Below, piece after piece: positions 12,591 through 24,705 of a stretch of DNA of 64,000 nucleotides. Source of the stretch: Blasia pusilla (taxonomy: Eukaryota > Marchantiophyta > Marchantiopsida > Blasiales); contig CM114272.1 of NCBI GenBank assembly GCA_050084515.1, positions 19,716,001 to 19,780,000 on the forward strand. The letters run 5' to 3'. The position numbers were made by a program, and so were the translations under genes. Position 1 is the stretch's first letter, and every line of letters starts with the position of its first letter. The notes under the pieces were generated by a model. That model did not search any database. It had not been told where the DNA came from and worked only from the letters and a program-made list of their open reading frames with translations.

Positions 12591-15500
12591 ACAGCTTTGG
12601 GCAACGAATCAAGGCTATTGAATGTGTTGACAGTTATGGTGTTACCAACTTAGCAATATCAACATATGCTCTCGCTCTATATGTTGTGAATTTTGCGCAA
12701 GAGACCAAGTAATGACTAGAGGTATCATCCCCACCATCACACAAGGCGCAAGAGTTTAGGTGTTCCCATCCTGCTTTTCTTATGGATAAAGGGGATTGCC
12801 CCCCTTTCCTAAACTTGAACTTCAGCCGCGTTTCCAAGTTAGGGGTTCCCAACAAATTGTTCTTCAGTTTTGCCTTTTTGAGATATACCGCCAAGACAGA
12901 CAGGTCAGACATTTTCATGGCTTCCTCCGTGTTGTTTTGCTATGAGCGTTTGCCCACTATTTTGGTTATGGTATCCACAAATGCTTTCTCATCTTGCTCC
13001 CACGATTCAGGCCCTAATGGGAGCTTGGATGCTTGCACTATGTCTTGAATTGTTATCATCCAAGATTGGGCATGCTTTACGGGTCTTCTTTGAGTCCAAG
13101 TTTTCCCCATCACCTTTTAGGAGAGTGATGGGAGTCCATATTCTCCAACTGCCTTCGCCATTTCAACTTGGCGATATCATATCTATCCTCCAAGGGTTCC
13201 ACTTCAAGTCTTGATCTCACACCAACTCTGGCTATTAGTGAGAAGGCTGATATCATATCCCGAAATGCCTTCAGCTACAAAACTCCAAGGCTATCCCTTT
13301 TCTTGGTGTTGGCATCCCACATGGAGGAAAAATGGTATGCAAAATGACAGATCATTTTACTTCTACTGTGATGTTCTGGAAGTTTAGGAATCTCAACATA
13401 TCGTTCACCTTATTGTGGCCTTTCTCAATAGTCTTCTTAATGCGGGCATACCAGATGCAATCTTCTGAGAATTCTATGCCTAGATAGGTTTATGTGGGCG
13501 TATGGGGGATCTCTTGTTTGCCTCTAAACCAATTTTGGTCCTAGTCCTCATCCTTGCCATTGAAGATCATCACACCGCACTTCAATACATTTGCCTCCAT
13601 GCCCCATTGTGTTCTAGTATATCTTCTCCACCACCCTCCATATTTTTCCTCTGAGCCCCGTCGTCCACAAGCTATAATATAGCCCGTCATGCCATACAGT
13701 GTCATATGCCTTCTTGAGGTGCAAGAAGAAGAAATAAGTGAGTTGCCCTCTTTTTCCTACCTTGGATAATCTGATTGAAGGTAAAGATGTGATCCACGCA
13801 TCCTCAAGCTTGCCGAAAAGCAGCCTGACCTTCCTTGATGACAAAATTCTCCTCTAGGTACACAGAGATCCTATTGTTGAGTATACGTTAAATAAGCTTC
13901 CCGACTACACTCAAAAATGTAATACCCCTATCATTTCTAGGGTCTTCACCCTCACCCTTCTTGAAGAAGTTCACGATGACTCCCACCCGCCACCTTTGCG
14001 GAATGACTTCTGCCTGCCAGACCAGGCCTAGGTTGAAGAGACTCACTAGAGAATGAGCCAAAGGAGCGTTGCCATACTTCACAAGCTCATCACCACCGCT
14101 TGCTTTGTGGTTCATAAGTTCTTTGATTACTGCTCCCACCTCAGTCTGGGAGAACCAATTGTTATATAGGTTGCTCAAACTTCATCATCTACTTTCTCCC
14201 GTTGTATCGTAACAAAATCCTCCACCCTCTCAAAGTTTTGCTCTTCAAGGGATCTTCAAGGGGACTTCTTGCCTAACTCCTTGTAATGGTCTTCCTACAT
14301 ATGTCTGATCTTTTTAGCAGTGGTCACCATCCCATCGTCTTTTCTCTTCAGGGCCTTTACGTCATTTTTTTCCCTAGCCTTGCTCAATTTCTACACTTCC
14401 ATCCATAAATTTTTCTAATTTTCAGTGAAATTCTCATTGATAGATGAGAAGGTTGCATGGTTCAATTTCTTCTTGTGCCTGCGCACGAGAAGACGGGCTT
14501 CCTTGCGCAGGCCCACATATTCTGCCCATAGGGATGCATCGTCCTTGGCCTTGGCACATGCTACAAATGCTTCCCTTCAATTGGCAATGGCTGCCTTGAG
14601 TTCCAAGGACCATCATTTGACGGCTCTACCACAGATCATCAATTTCCTGCCGATAGAAACCTCAACGATATCTATCACTCCATGCTCCCACCATGGCAGC
14701 ACCATATCCACAATTTTTCTTCTGAACCCACAGGTCTTGACAGTAGATTCAATGAAAGTTTCAAATGCCAAGAGATTTCTTCTAGCTTGCCAACGTACAC
14801 CTTCTTGTTCCCCTCATCTTGGAAGTCTTCTATCATCTATTTATCGATCATTCTCTTCACTACTTTGATCGAGCATTTTAGTCTTTGCTGCAACTTTGTC
14901 CAAACCAAGGAATGATATGATCTTCCAATGTCAGTTTCATCTACAATGATCTTCCCAATGGATGTGTAGAGTTCCTCATCCACAACTATGTAGTCCATAA
15001 TGGAGCTTTCATTCTCCTTGAAGTTGACACTAGTCCAAGCTGGGGAACCCACCTTATGCATATCATTCAATGCCATCAATTGAAGTTCCCTCAACATTGT
15101 GATTAGCTGTGTGCCATTTCCATTCACTCTACATCTCTGAACATCCCAATCTCCGCTTGGGGATCAATGCCTTCCCCCACCCAATTGTTAAAGTCTCCCA
15201 GCAAGACTATGTTTCCCTTTTTACTGGAATCCAAGGCAATCACTTTTCACTCTATCAAACATTGCCTGTGTTATGACAGCAGATTCAGTATTTTTGGGCA
15301 TGTAAATACACCCAATATACATATCCCTTGAGTTTCACTCTGCTCGGACTTTAACCCATATGTTGTGTTCATATTGTAGCCCTATGGTGATGATTTCACA
15401 CCTGTCCACTATTAAGTCTCTAATAAAGAATCTGACACCCTTGATACCTCTGTTGTTGTCCGCTTGGGTGTTGCACATCTTTCCAAACTATGCATAGTGT

Positions 15501-16060
15501 GGTACAAGGAGTATCTCCATTAACTTGATTTCCCAAGTTTCCTCACCACCGCATATATGGATTTGACTTTTCAGCAAAACATTAGCAGCCTCAAGCTGCT
15601 ACATTGGATGGGTCAGTCCACAAAAGTTCTAGGTACCCCTATAGAGACCTGTCACTAATTAAGTGGGTTGGAAGTTGGCGTGCACGCTTTTGGCATATAT
15701 GTGGATGCTTGCAACATGTGCAAGCTCTTCATCGCTTGTTCCTTGGAGAGCACTAAAGATGTTAGGCGTGTAGATCACCAGTTTTTTGTGGAGATGGGCC
15801 TTTCCTTCAAGCTAGAACCACCCTCGGTTACCATACCCTCCAGTTGTAGGCACATCTCAGTTATTGAGACACCTGGGTTTTTACGCAAGGCAAGTATTGG
15901 CCTCCTCTGCCCTTGATAGTCACCTTGAAGATACATTGACGTTCATTCATCATTTGAATAACCCTAGCTGTAGGTAGGAATTCAAAGCCCAAAGTTGCGC
16001 ACATGATCTTAAGTGAGACGAAGTCTACTGTGGGATGTACACTGAAAATGATCATGTACG
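12590..16060 (-). mobile_element. Degenerate non-LTR retrotransposon (LINE)
   Basis: Minus-strand coding blocks occur in LINE order. At 16055-15861 is an ORF1-like block (LKIMCATLGFEFLPTARVIQ). Near 15640-14840 is an endonuclease domain with LLGDFNNWVGEG near 15210-15170 and SIMDYIVVDEEL. At 14178-13888 is reverse transcriptase with HKASGGDELVKYG, VIPQRWRVGVIV and RNDRGITFLSVVGKLI. At 13844-13614 is LKKAYDTVWHDGLYYSLW. At 12918-12634 is a C-terminal zinc-finger block, CALCDGGDDTSSHYLVSC. Several stops and frameshifts are present, and the RT core with the xADD active site is absent. It sits in the same orientation as ABCB, between the TM10 exon and NBD2. I cannot assign the clade (CR1/RTE/L1-like) by eye. 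Confidence 0.8.
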
Positions 16061-16416
16061 TGGAACTATGGTCTCCTCCTATAAATTAACTAGTTGGAAC
16101 TCTCTATCCAAATCCAGACTCTAGGGGGCCTTCGAGCATCTGACATAAACATGTTGGTCTACCCCACCCAGCTTAGAGATGCTAAGCTTTGGTATGTGCC
16201 TTTGATAGGTGAACTGATACTCCTGACAATCTTGGGAGGACACAGATATGTTGGGCTCAAGGCCGCTGGTTATATGTAGAGGTTTGGAAAAAAATTGATT
16301 TAGGATTTGGGGAGAATGTTTAAGCTCCTAGACAAGAGTCCAAACAGGGCCTCACTATCCTATTTGTGCGGAGGGATTGCTTCCAAGCGGTAGGGTGCCC
16401 AAAGACACACTGCTTG

Positions 16417-16510
16417 TCAAGGTTGCACACAGACGAAGTCCGTCTATGTGGACATGTCCATGTCCGCAGACTCATGTCCGTGTGGGCTATGTTGCTTGCA
16501 CAAGGTTCAC
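16417..16510. repeat. One-sided MITE-family end
   Basis: The block TCAAGGTTGCACACAGACG followed by several GTCC/GGAC motifs resembles the left end of the elements at 8546 and 31441. No matching right terminal repeat is evident, so this is a truncated copy at best. Confidence 0.3.
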
Positions 16511-16629
16511 TCATTATAAGCTACATTATTAAGCTACGAGAACTGCTTGAGAACATGTCGTCCCAACATACCAGGCCTGTCAGGACTTATAATTTTGGGG
16601 TTTAAACCCAACCAGGCCAAAAACATCAA

Positions 16630-16630
<1 letters not shown>

Positions 16631-16668
<38 letters not shown>

Positions 16669-16669
16669 G
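16631..16669. repeat. (GA)n microsatellite in ABCB intron 10
   Basis: An interrupted GA dinucleotide tract on the plus strand. In the transcript sense it is a CU-rich tract starting only a few bases after the exon 10 splice donor at 16675-16674. Confidence 0.85.
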
Positions 16670-16675
16670 TCTTAC

Positions 16676-19600
16676 TGTCCCTATCCCGGAGAGAACGAGG
16701 AAGGGAAAGACAGCGAGCAGCACGGCAGCCATTTTTGGTTGATAATTTAGAGAGATGATGATAACAAGTAGAATAGTCGTGGCATTTTGGAGGATAATAG
16801 CCGTACGATCCACAAGGGCTGCCCTTATCCCACTTGCATTGGAAGCCAAATGAGCTGCCATCCGATTACTATTGTTGTCTTCTTGGTCAAACCATCCCAC
16901 CTCGTTCTGCAATATTGCTGAATACACAAAGCACCGAGTTAGCAATCGAATTAAAAAAAACTCGCGCTAGCTATACTTGGGACATCCTTGCCTTATAATT
17001 AGGTTTTCCTTCTATGGAAAGATATTGCCATCAATAGTTCTCTAGTCCACATGTTCGTGTAACTCTCAATTTAAACTCCCAACTCTTTTTCCCATATGTT
17101 TCCGTCTTCCATTATATGATCTCCTCCTTTTAAAGTTCTCTTTGACGCCCCTTCATTTAGAAGGCTCTCCCTCCCATCCTCGCAGTTAGGAAAAAAAATC
17201 CAATGCTCCACCCCTAGTTTCTTTCAATATTAATCTCAATTCTTACCATCTTCTATACACTCCTCATTGAAAAAAATGTGTGTCTTTTCATTTCCTTTTT
17301 ATGCTACTATCTATATTACTATGGGAGAATGTCTTCTTGGTTTATAAACATCTCTATGATTGACATTAAAAAATCTTTCATAGTAGAAAGAAAAAAATTT
17401 AAAATTTATATACAATATCAATAATCTATAACTAACTCTTCAAATACTTTTATGTTTCAAATTAATTTTATGAATAATTAAAAATTTTTTTAAAAAAATT
17501 ATTGTTTCATTCTCTTGCATGAAAACATTTCCTCCCGAATATGTGCTTACATGAAAACATTTCCTCCCGAATACACTTCATCAAATTCTCTCCCAATACT
17601 CCAAGAGAGTAATGCTGAAACGCTGTAATGCATGGAATAACTGCCGCCACACCCACTAAAATCAGAGAGAACTTCATGATCTGCTTCTTCATTTCAGTAA
17701 AACCTTGGTTCAGGATTACATCCATTACTTCACCGAGGAGTATGGCGAGTGCTGGGTTTATTCCACCTGCCAGCACGGAGCCGAATACGCCGCACAGACC
17801 ATAAATCCAGTCGTCCTTGCACATTGCCAACAGCCACATCACTGCACCTTTGGAGGGTGCAGTGATGTGGCCATCCGGATCCAAGTCCGATTCCTGCTCT
17901 TCTAAACTTCTGTACGACGTAATCGATCCAGTTCTACGCGATGATAGAGAGCCGGCTCTAAACGATAAGGACTCCTGATCATGATATCGACCAGACGTCG
18001 AGCCAAGCCAGGCACCAATAGATCGTGATGCGCTTCCTGAGCGTCTGTGTCGAGATATCCTGCACAAGCATTAGCCAACGCGAGCATCAGGAGAGTCTTC
18101 GTTTTTCCTTGTCCGTGATTAATGCCCGGTCTCTCTGGCCGCCTTTCCCTTTCAAGAGACTTAGATTTCATCAGATCAATTGCACATCTAAGGAACGATC
18201 TTCGTAATTTCTATGCCAGAATTCAATCTATGTCAATGTAACGCTAAGGGTTCAGATGGTGTTCATGTCTTGAAACCCCCATGAATCGTGCTAGTCGCAC
18301 GCAATCTGTATGTAGAAGATAGAGCTGTTACAATGGCCATGAATGTGTTAGAACTCAGATTCTTAGTGCTCTTTGAAAATCAGGGAGCTCCGACCGCAAG
18401 AAGACTTATATTTCGTTTCGGACATGCACTCTTAAAAAATTGGCAAATGGGGAGGCCTACTCGTCAACAGCCTCTGGAAGAATGGTTGATTTCACTTACG
18501 GTCGAGGTTGAGAAGAAGCTCTGAAGGACACGCTTTTGGTTTTCAAGCTAGCAGCACCATCGATATCATTCGTTGCAGCCAAGTCTTGAATCCGAACCAG
18601 AGACGAATACGCTCCGTCTTCCTTTCGAATAAGAGTGTCGTGATTACCTATTTCCACGATGTGACCCTCTTGTATCACAGCGATCGTGTGTGCATTTCGA
18701 ATGGTGGAAAGACGATGTGCGACAATCACCGTTGTTCTTCCAGCCGTCAGACGGTCGAGCGCCTCTTGGACCAGCTTTTCTGAAACTGTATCTAATGCAC
18801 TGGTGGCCTCATCCAGGAGCATCACAGTCGGATTCTTCAGCATGGCTCGAGCAATCGCAACCCGTTGCTTTTGTCCTCCGGAAAGCTGCACGCCCCTCTC
18901 TCCCACCTGTTTCTCCAAAGACACGGCGACTAGTTAGCAATCCAACTAAACGCTATGCGATGCGTAAACGTACGTCGTTCTCTTCCCTCGTCTCTTGCGA
19001 TTCGACCGCGTTTCCAGATCCGATCCTCCAGAACTCGAGAACGTGGCTTTCCGAATATTATGGGGAAGACATCCAATCGACTATTGCAAATTGAAGTCCT
19101 TTGATGGGTTCTTAAGATTGGCAGAGAAGTCTGACCTGAGTTTCATATCGAAGTGGGAGCTTATCGATAGAAGAGTGTGCATTTGCAGACTTGGCAACTT
19201 CTTCGATCTCATTCTGACTAGCACCCTCCTTTCCATAGAGAATATTGGAAGCGATCGAGGTTGCAAACAGTACAAGCTCCTGGTTCACGAGCCCTATCTG
19301 CCCTCGAAGCCAAGTCAAGCTCAGATGTTTGAGGTTGTGGCCATCCAATAGAATTTCATCTGCAGTGATCATTCATCGACAAGATCACACAAAGGATTCA
19401 GATATTAAACACATATATATGAAACTCGAGCAGCTTGTGAACAGAAGGCATTGATATTAGCCATCTCAGGCTGTATGTAAAGAAACGATGCGTGTACGTA
19501 TCTGTGGGAATCGGAACCTGCGATAGGATCGTAGAAGCGCTCGATGAGAGAGATGACCGTACTCTTCCCAGAACCACTCCTACCCACAATAGCCAGGGTC

Positions 19601-22600
19601 TTCCCGGGAGGTATTTCCAAGCTGAGCTTCTCCAAGATGGGCACATCAGGTCGCGCGGGATACGCGAAGTCCACGTTACGGAAGTCGATTCGACCTTGAA
19701 CATTGTCCGGTGTTATGGCAGTAGTATCCCATTTATTTATGACGGGCTGCCGATTGATCAATTGGAAGATCTTGTAAACAACGGCCCTTCCAACACGGAA
19801 GGTTGCCAAATTGGGTATCGCTATCCCCAACGATCTGCACCCATGGTCATCAACGGAGAAATCAATTACAATAGAGGGTTTGCAAAACTTACGAAACGCC
19901 GAGATTTCATATCATAAGAAAAAGTGAGTAGTAATTGGAACTAATGCAAGTGTGTCTTGGATGCGAGTACTGACACCCCCGCGATGAGAACCGTAAGGAT
20001 CGCCCCCAGTACGTCGCCGCCAGCCACGACCCCGTCGCGTATTAGTTTAGCACCATACCAAAAGAGTAGCGCCCAAGAGCAGAAGAAAACACTCATAATA
20101 CCACCACTTCCTAGGCCCCTCACGAGCGACGCTTTATACCCCAGCGGCAACGTCTTCTGCAGCAAATCAGCATAGTCTTTGACTGCTTTCCGCTCGCCTT
20201 GGAATGAGTAAACGGTGCGGATTTCAGCAATTATCTGCGACCATCACCAAGGAACATACATTTGGGACCGTTCCACAGGACCACAGAAGTAACACTACAG
20301 ACAGAGTCTGGATGACGACAAAGTGCCACTATTGAGGTGGAGAAAATACGAACTCTGCATAGGTCCAGTTGCCTTGTCTGCTGTTCCACTGGGTTGAGGG
20401 AATGTGGTGAAAACAAAAGTAAGAGCACAGTAGTATATCCGTGCACGGGCTGATATTATCTCCCACGTTTCATTCTTACAACTTTTTAAGAGTCATTTTC
20501 AATCAATTTCGAAGGATCTTATTGGCAAAGAAGGCAAACGATCTCATTGGCATTTTCATCGGCACGTGAAGCCATTGAAAATGAACTTGATGGATATGGG
20601 ATTATAGGGTTGCTAGGAAAATCGCCTTATAACATGTCTTCTTATCTGAATAACAGTCCCATCCCACAGACAGATATGAAACAAGAAAGGGTGAATATGA
20701 AAGAATTGATTTATCATGTTCAGGAACTTAAGAGGAGGAGAATTGCAAGGGGAAGTTATCGAGGAACAACAGATACCCAAACATCGGGTATAGACTTATA
20801 AATTATACACGTCCAAAGGACCGACATCAATGAACCAGTCCCGGGGACTATCGACAATTCCACGGAGAAACGTAAGACAGAAATCTGAGTGTCTGAGATG
20901 TAATGGCCTTTCTGGATCATGCAACTGACCTGTTTAGCGAAGTTCCCCGCATCCGCGTTGGCGGTGACGATTTTGAACGAGAAATTGCTTTCGCTGGCAG
21001 TAGCGAACGTCGCCACGAGAGCGATAAGAGGCACATTGGCCAGTGTCAAGGCAGCAAGGCGCCATTCAATGGAGAATCCTATGACCAGTCCTGAGACGAA
21101 GGTTGAGATGTAGTGGATGAAGGTTCCCATCTACACATCAATCACATCACGACGATCACGTAAGAAGCTGAGCTCATCACTGCGACACACGAAGTGAATG
21201 CAGCACTCGGTAGCCGCTGAAAATCCCGGATCCTCAAACGAGATCGATATCCGATAAGCCTTCTTGTGTCCTCTTTCCTTGCTGGGATATAGAATGCGAC
21301 ATTCGTTGAGATTTATGGTGCAGCGCACTTGCATGCCCATACTTATACTAGTGTTACTACCTCAATAATCAACAACGCAGAACTCACCCGTATAGTGTAC
21401 AATTTTGCCAAGGGCCAGAGGTGTCATAGCCCTCCCAATGTGCTATTATCGATACACTTGCATAGGGCCAATAAATGGTCGCAGTTATGGGTATGTCCAG
21501 TTCGGGATCTATTCTTGTGGGAATGACTTCTGTTCAAATTAAAGGGGGAGGACTTCCAATGAATGTGTAGATTCTTCTCTTCTGGTAATGGCCGTACCGA
21601 TCCTAACTGGTCGAGTGCCAGTCCCAAAGAAACTCGCCACTAGAGGAATCGTCTACGCATGGTCAGTTGGCAACTTAACACTCGCAACCCTCAAATTAGA
21701 CTATATACTTGAGTAGTTTTCAAACGTCATTTTAAATCTGTTTCGAATCGAATGATTCTATTGGTTCAAGAGAAAAATAATTCCAATTATTAGTTAATAT
21801 ACGAATAATACAGCATTGCACAACCTTTTCGCCGAGCGCATCTTGGACTAGAAGAGAATCGGTAATAAGGTTGTGCACAAACGCTCCAGATCCGGTCTCC
21901 GTGTCCGAGTATGACACATCTTGTCGAAGCATCGCTTCGAAGTAAGCAGCTCGCATTTTTCCACACTGTCTCTCTCCTGTTTGCATCCATAATGCCACCT
22001 CTGCACATCCCACCAGCCGAAAGTCCACAGAACCGTAAGCGCTGCTGTGGTCAGTTAGCAGGCTCCATAGAAAAGCGCAACCATAGTGGGGAAGATATGC
22101 GTACCTAGCCAAGATGTAACGAACACTGCCAGAGCAAGCCATAAATAATACAAAGAATACTGCACAGACGAAGGAGGAGATCAGCTCTAGGTCGCATTCT
22201 TTGTCACCTCTAATTTTCTCTAAAGATAGCTAGCAGTAAGCAAACTTCGTGATTGAACCTGCAAGTCATAGTACTTGTCCTTCCCAATCGCAAAGACAGT
22301 GTTATGAGCAGAATTGGAAGGCTGAAAGTACCCTTTCCGTATCGGCCCGTAGGCGGGCGGGATCAGTTCCAAGTCCGACATCGTTGAACAGTTTCCCAAA
22401 GAATCTCACAATGAAAGGTAAAGAAGCACCGTGAATGACGGCGCTTAGAGCGCCGAAAAACATCAGGACGAAATCAAGGATTTCGGCGAAGGAAAACATT
22501 CGGTGGAATGGGACCATCGGAGCGTCTTGTTTCCTTTCCTTCGATGGTGTCCTCGACTTGCATCCTCCATCTTCATCTCTGTCCACATGCGGCTGTACAT

Positions 22601-22757
22601 CCTGTTTCGCAGCCTCCAAGCGGTTCCTTAAACTCTTCGTGGCGTGCTGTGATTGGATTTCCCTGTCATTGTCAATGGCGCGTGCGATGTCGAAATCCAA
22701 GTCCACACTCCGCTCTACGGACTGCACAACTTCAGCTCTCGGAGTCCCCATGCCCAT
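16676..22757 (-). CDS. ABCB (P-glycoprotein/MDR) transporter, exons 1-10, 3' part incomplete
   Basis: ABCB proteins are plasma-membrane ATP-driven transporters, some of which carry auxin. Exons by eye, all minus: 22757-22332, 22159-22105, 22000-21825, 21130-20930, 20234-19975, 19834-19518, 19359-19136, 18906-18500, 18059-17551, 16917-16676. All introns are GT-AG and the reading frame is continuous for 939 codons. The ATG at 22757 was chosen because an in-frame stop lies shortly upstream. TM1 is near residues 93-120. Conserved WMQTGERQ and [14 protein letters not shown] lie in exon 3. Walker [10 protein letters not shown] is at 457-465, LSGGQ at 561-565, Walker B VMLLDE at 581-586, H617 in VAHRL. 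The linker and TM7-TM8 are in exon 9; [13 protein letters not shown] and TM9-TM10 are in exon 10. After exon 10 about 180 residues (TM11-TM12) expected before NBD2 are not visible. Oddities: QELVLF instead of QEPALF, and a duplicated splice donor after exon 9. Confidence 0.85.
17518..17573. repeat. 24-bp duplication spanning the exon 9 splice donor
   Basis: The 24-bp block starting CATGAAAACATTTCC occurs perfectly at 17518-17541 and 17550-17573, offset by 32 bp. In the gene sense, the upstream copy ends in CAT|GTAAG (a canonical donor) and the downstream copy in CAT|GCAAG (a possible GC donor). Confidence 0.9.
17833..17871. repeat. Perfect 16-bp inverted repeat in ABCB exon 9
   Basis: Arms 17833-17848 (GCCACATCACTGCACC) and 17856-17871 are exact reverse complements separated by 7 nt. 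In the gene sense this codes within the inter-domain linker ([13 protein letters not shown]), just before TM7. Confidence 0.9.
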
Positions 22758-23701
22758 AAGGAATTTTTGAGTCGAGGACGTCAAGAGTTCGTATGTATCC
22801 ACGATAATACCACAGAACCTCCTCTACGAATATACATAACCCACGAATTCCGAGTCAAACTTCCCCGTATCCTGTTACTCATTCGCTGTAGTTGTTAGGT
22901 CTCAAATGATTCAAATCTATTTCAACTTTTTTTATTTCTTCCTAAATAAATAAAGTGATCTTAAAATATATTTTAGTTCTCATTGTGTCCCACTAATGTA
23001 GCAATTTTCAAAACTTTAGGTAGATTTGAATACTAAGTTTTTTTTTTTTACCGGACCGGTCCCGGAAATTAAGAAAATGATATTAAGAAAAGACCGGCAC
23101 CTATGATAAGTTGCATATGGCATACCTTAATTAATCTTTAAAAACCAAATATAAGGCATAGCACGTTCCTACGGCTGAGAAAGGAACATAGATGATCTCA
23201 TGTGGTAAATGACTTGTCCACGTTCAGAATTTCGTATTCATTCATCACTAAGGGAATAAGGAATGCAATTATTTAGCCTTACAAAACAGGACCTTGTGTT
23301 AATAGTAATTATTTAAAATTATGATTAAATTTTAAATTATATTTCCTTTCAAATTTAAAGTATAATTTCTATTCTTAAAATTTTAAAAGAGTTAGAAAAT
23401 TTCACCCTTAAAGAATATGTGTCTCCCCTAAATAATTTCATTCCTTTGTAAAAGTTCAAAGAGTAATTATTTTTCCCATTCCATTCTTCCCACCAAAATA
23501 ATATTTTTTTAACAAAATTTATTTTTCCATTAAAATTCATGTTTTAATGGCAAAATGAGGCAAAGCGACAACTAGAGACTAAGAGGAATTGTGGGTTAGC
23601 CACCAGAACGCAATTCAATGTCAAGGGATAGGCTGCCCATGAGACTTGACATAATAAAGGTTTGCGTTGATGAGGGCATTAACCTCTAAAAGAAGGGTGA
23701 G
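22758..23701. other. ABCB 5' flank, AT-rich, no gene seen
   Basis: This holds the presumed ABCB promoter, but I see no convincing TATA box or known element at a sensible distance. From about 22900 the sequence is AT-rich and anonymous. The last bases before 23702 are purine-rich (AAAAGAAGGGTGAG) and could be the polypurine tract of the LTR element that follows. Confidence 0.4.
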
Positions 23702-24705
23702 TGTCGCGACCCTCATGACCAAACAAGTGCCAAGCGGAACATCGGAACATTAGCGGACTCACGCTAAAATGGTTTGCGCGTTGGAGTTGTCTCAAAGAGG
23801 AGACAAGAGACGAGACGCGAGCGAGGAATCGCGTTTCAGGTGTTATGGTCGCGACTGAGAAACCTGGAACAAACGCGGAATGAGACTTGAAAGAAGTCGA
23901 GTCTAGGAAGTGGGTTGCCAAAAGGAAGATCCGGATTTGGAACGTCACTAGCGTTTGAGAGTTTCCGACTGTATTTATGGCCATAACTTTTAGCGCCGAG
24001 ATGCGTTTGGAGCAAATAAGGGTGCGTTGGAAAGCTTATGGAGAGACGGTCCAAACGCACCAAAGATCAATGCAAACGCATAAGCAACGGCCGAGATACG
24101 ACCCGAAAACGAATGTAAGTGGAGTCGGGTTGAGGGCCACAATGAAGGGCCCGACCCTCTTTTCCCAAAGGGGAGGGGTTATTGGAGAACCCCAGAAGTA
24201 CTAGTAAGGGGGAAGGTCTCCGAGAGTGCTTGGAACCCAAACCCCACTTTGGGCGCCGCGGGGCGGCTCAAGGGCATGGGAACGGAACGCAAGTTTGGGC
24301 GTTGGGTTGGAAAACCTGCACCAAGTCCATTGAGGCGATTTTACACATCCCTCTTGGATTTCACACCGCGACTCAATTACTTGGGTCTCGGTTTGGAACT
24401 CACCCGAGGACCGTTGAACCAGTTGGGATCGCTAGGCGCGCAAGTGCCGTTTCAGATCCCTAGACTAACCAGAAGTCTGTTCCAAGTCTTGAAGGACTTG
24501 CCATGTTTTGGAAGCTAGGAACTAAGGAAGGTTGAGCTTGATGAGACGCCGAGTTGAGGACTCGGTGGGTTGGAACGCCGGTTGGCCCAAACCCGACTAA
24601 CGAGAGTGCGTGTTTGGGTGCAGATCGGCGATGAGTTCGTGACCTACTGAAAGCACGCTTCCGCAACACTAAAGATTGATGTTCAAGGAGAGTAGGGGCG
24701 CGACA
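23702..24705 (+). repeat. Probable LTR of a Ty3-like element
   Basis: This 1004-bp block opens TGTCGCGACC and closes GGGGCGCGACA, so short inverted ends TGTCGCG/CGCGACA frame it. A purine-rich stretch directly precedes it, as expected for a plus-strand 3' LTR. The immediate flanks (GTGAG left, AGCAA right) do not match, so it is not a clean solo LTR. No pol coding was recognised to the left. Confidence 0.45.

Noticed and set aside
14425-14868. 147-codon plus frame
   Set aside because: It is antisense to the LINE endonuclease/RT region and has no motif.
20547-20801. 84-codon plus frame
   Set aside because: It lies inside ABCB intron 4 on the opposite strand, without motifs; probably chance.
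22758-22802. Upstream GTG start for ABCB
   Set aside because: A plant nuclear gene should start at ATG; ATG at 22757 is the first in frame after the upstream stop.
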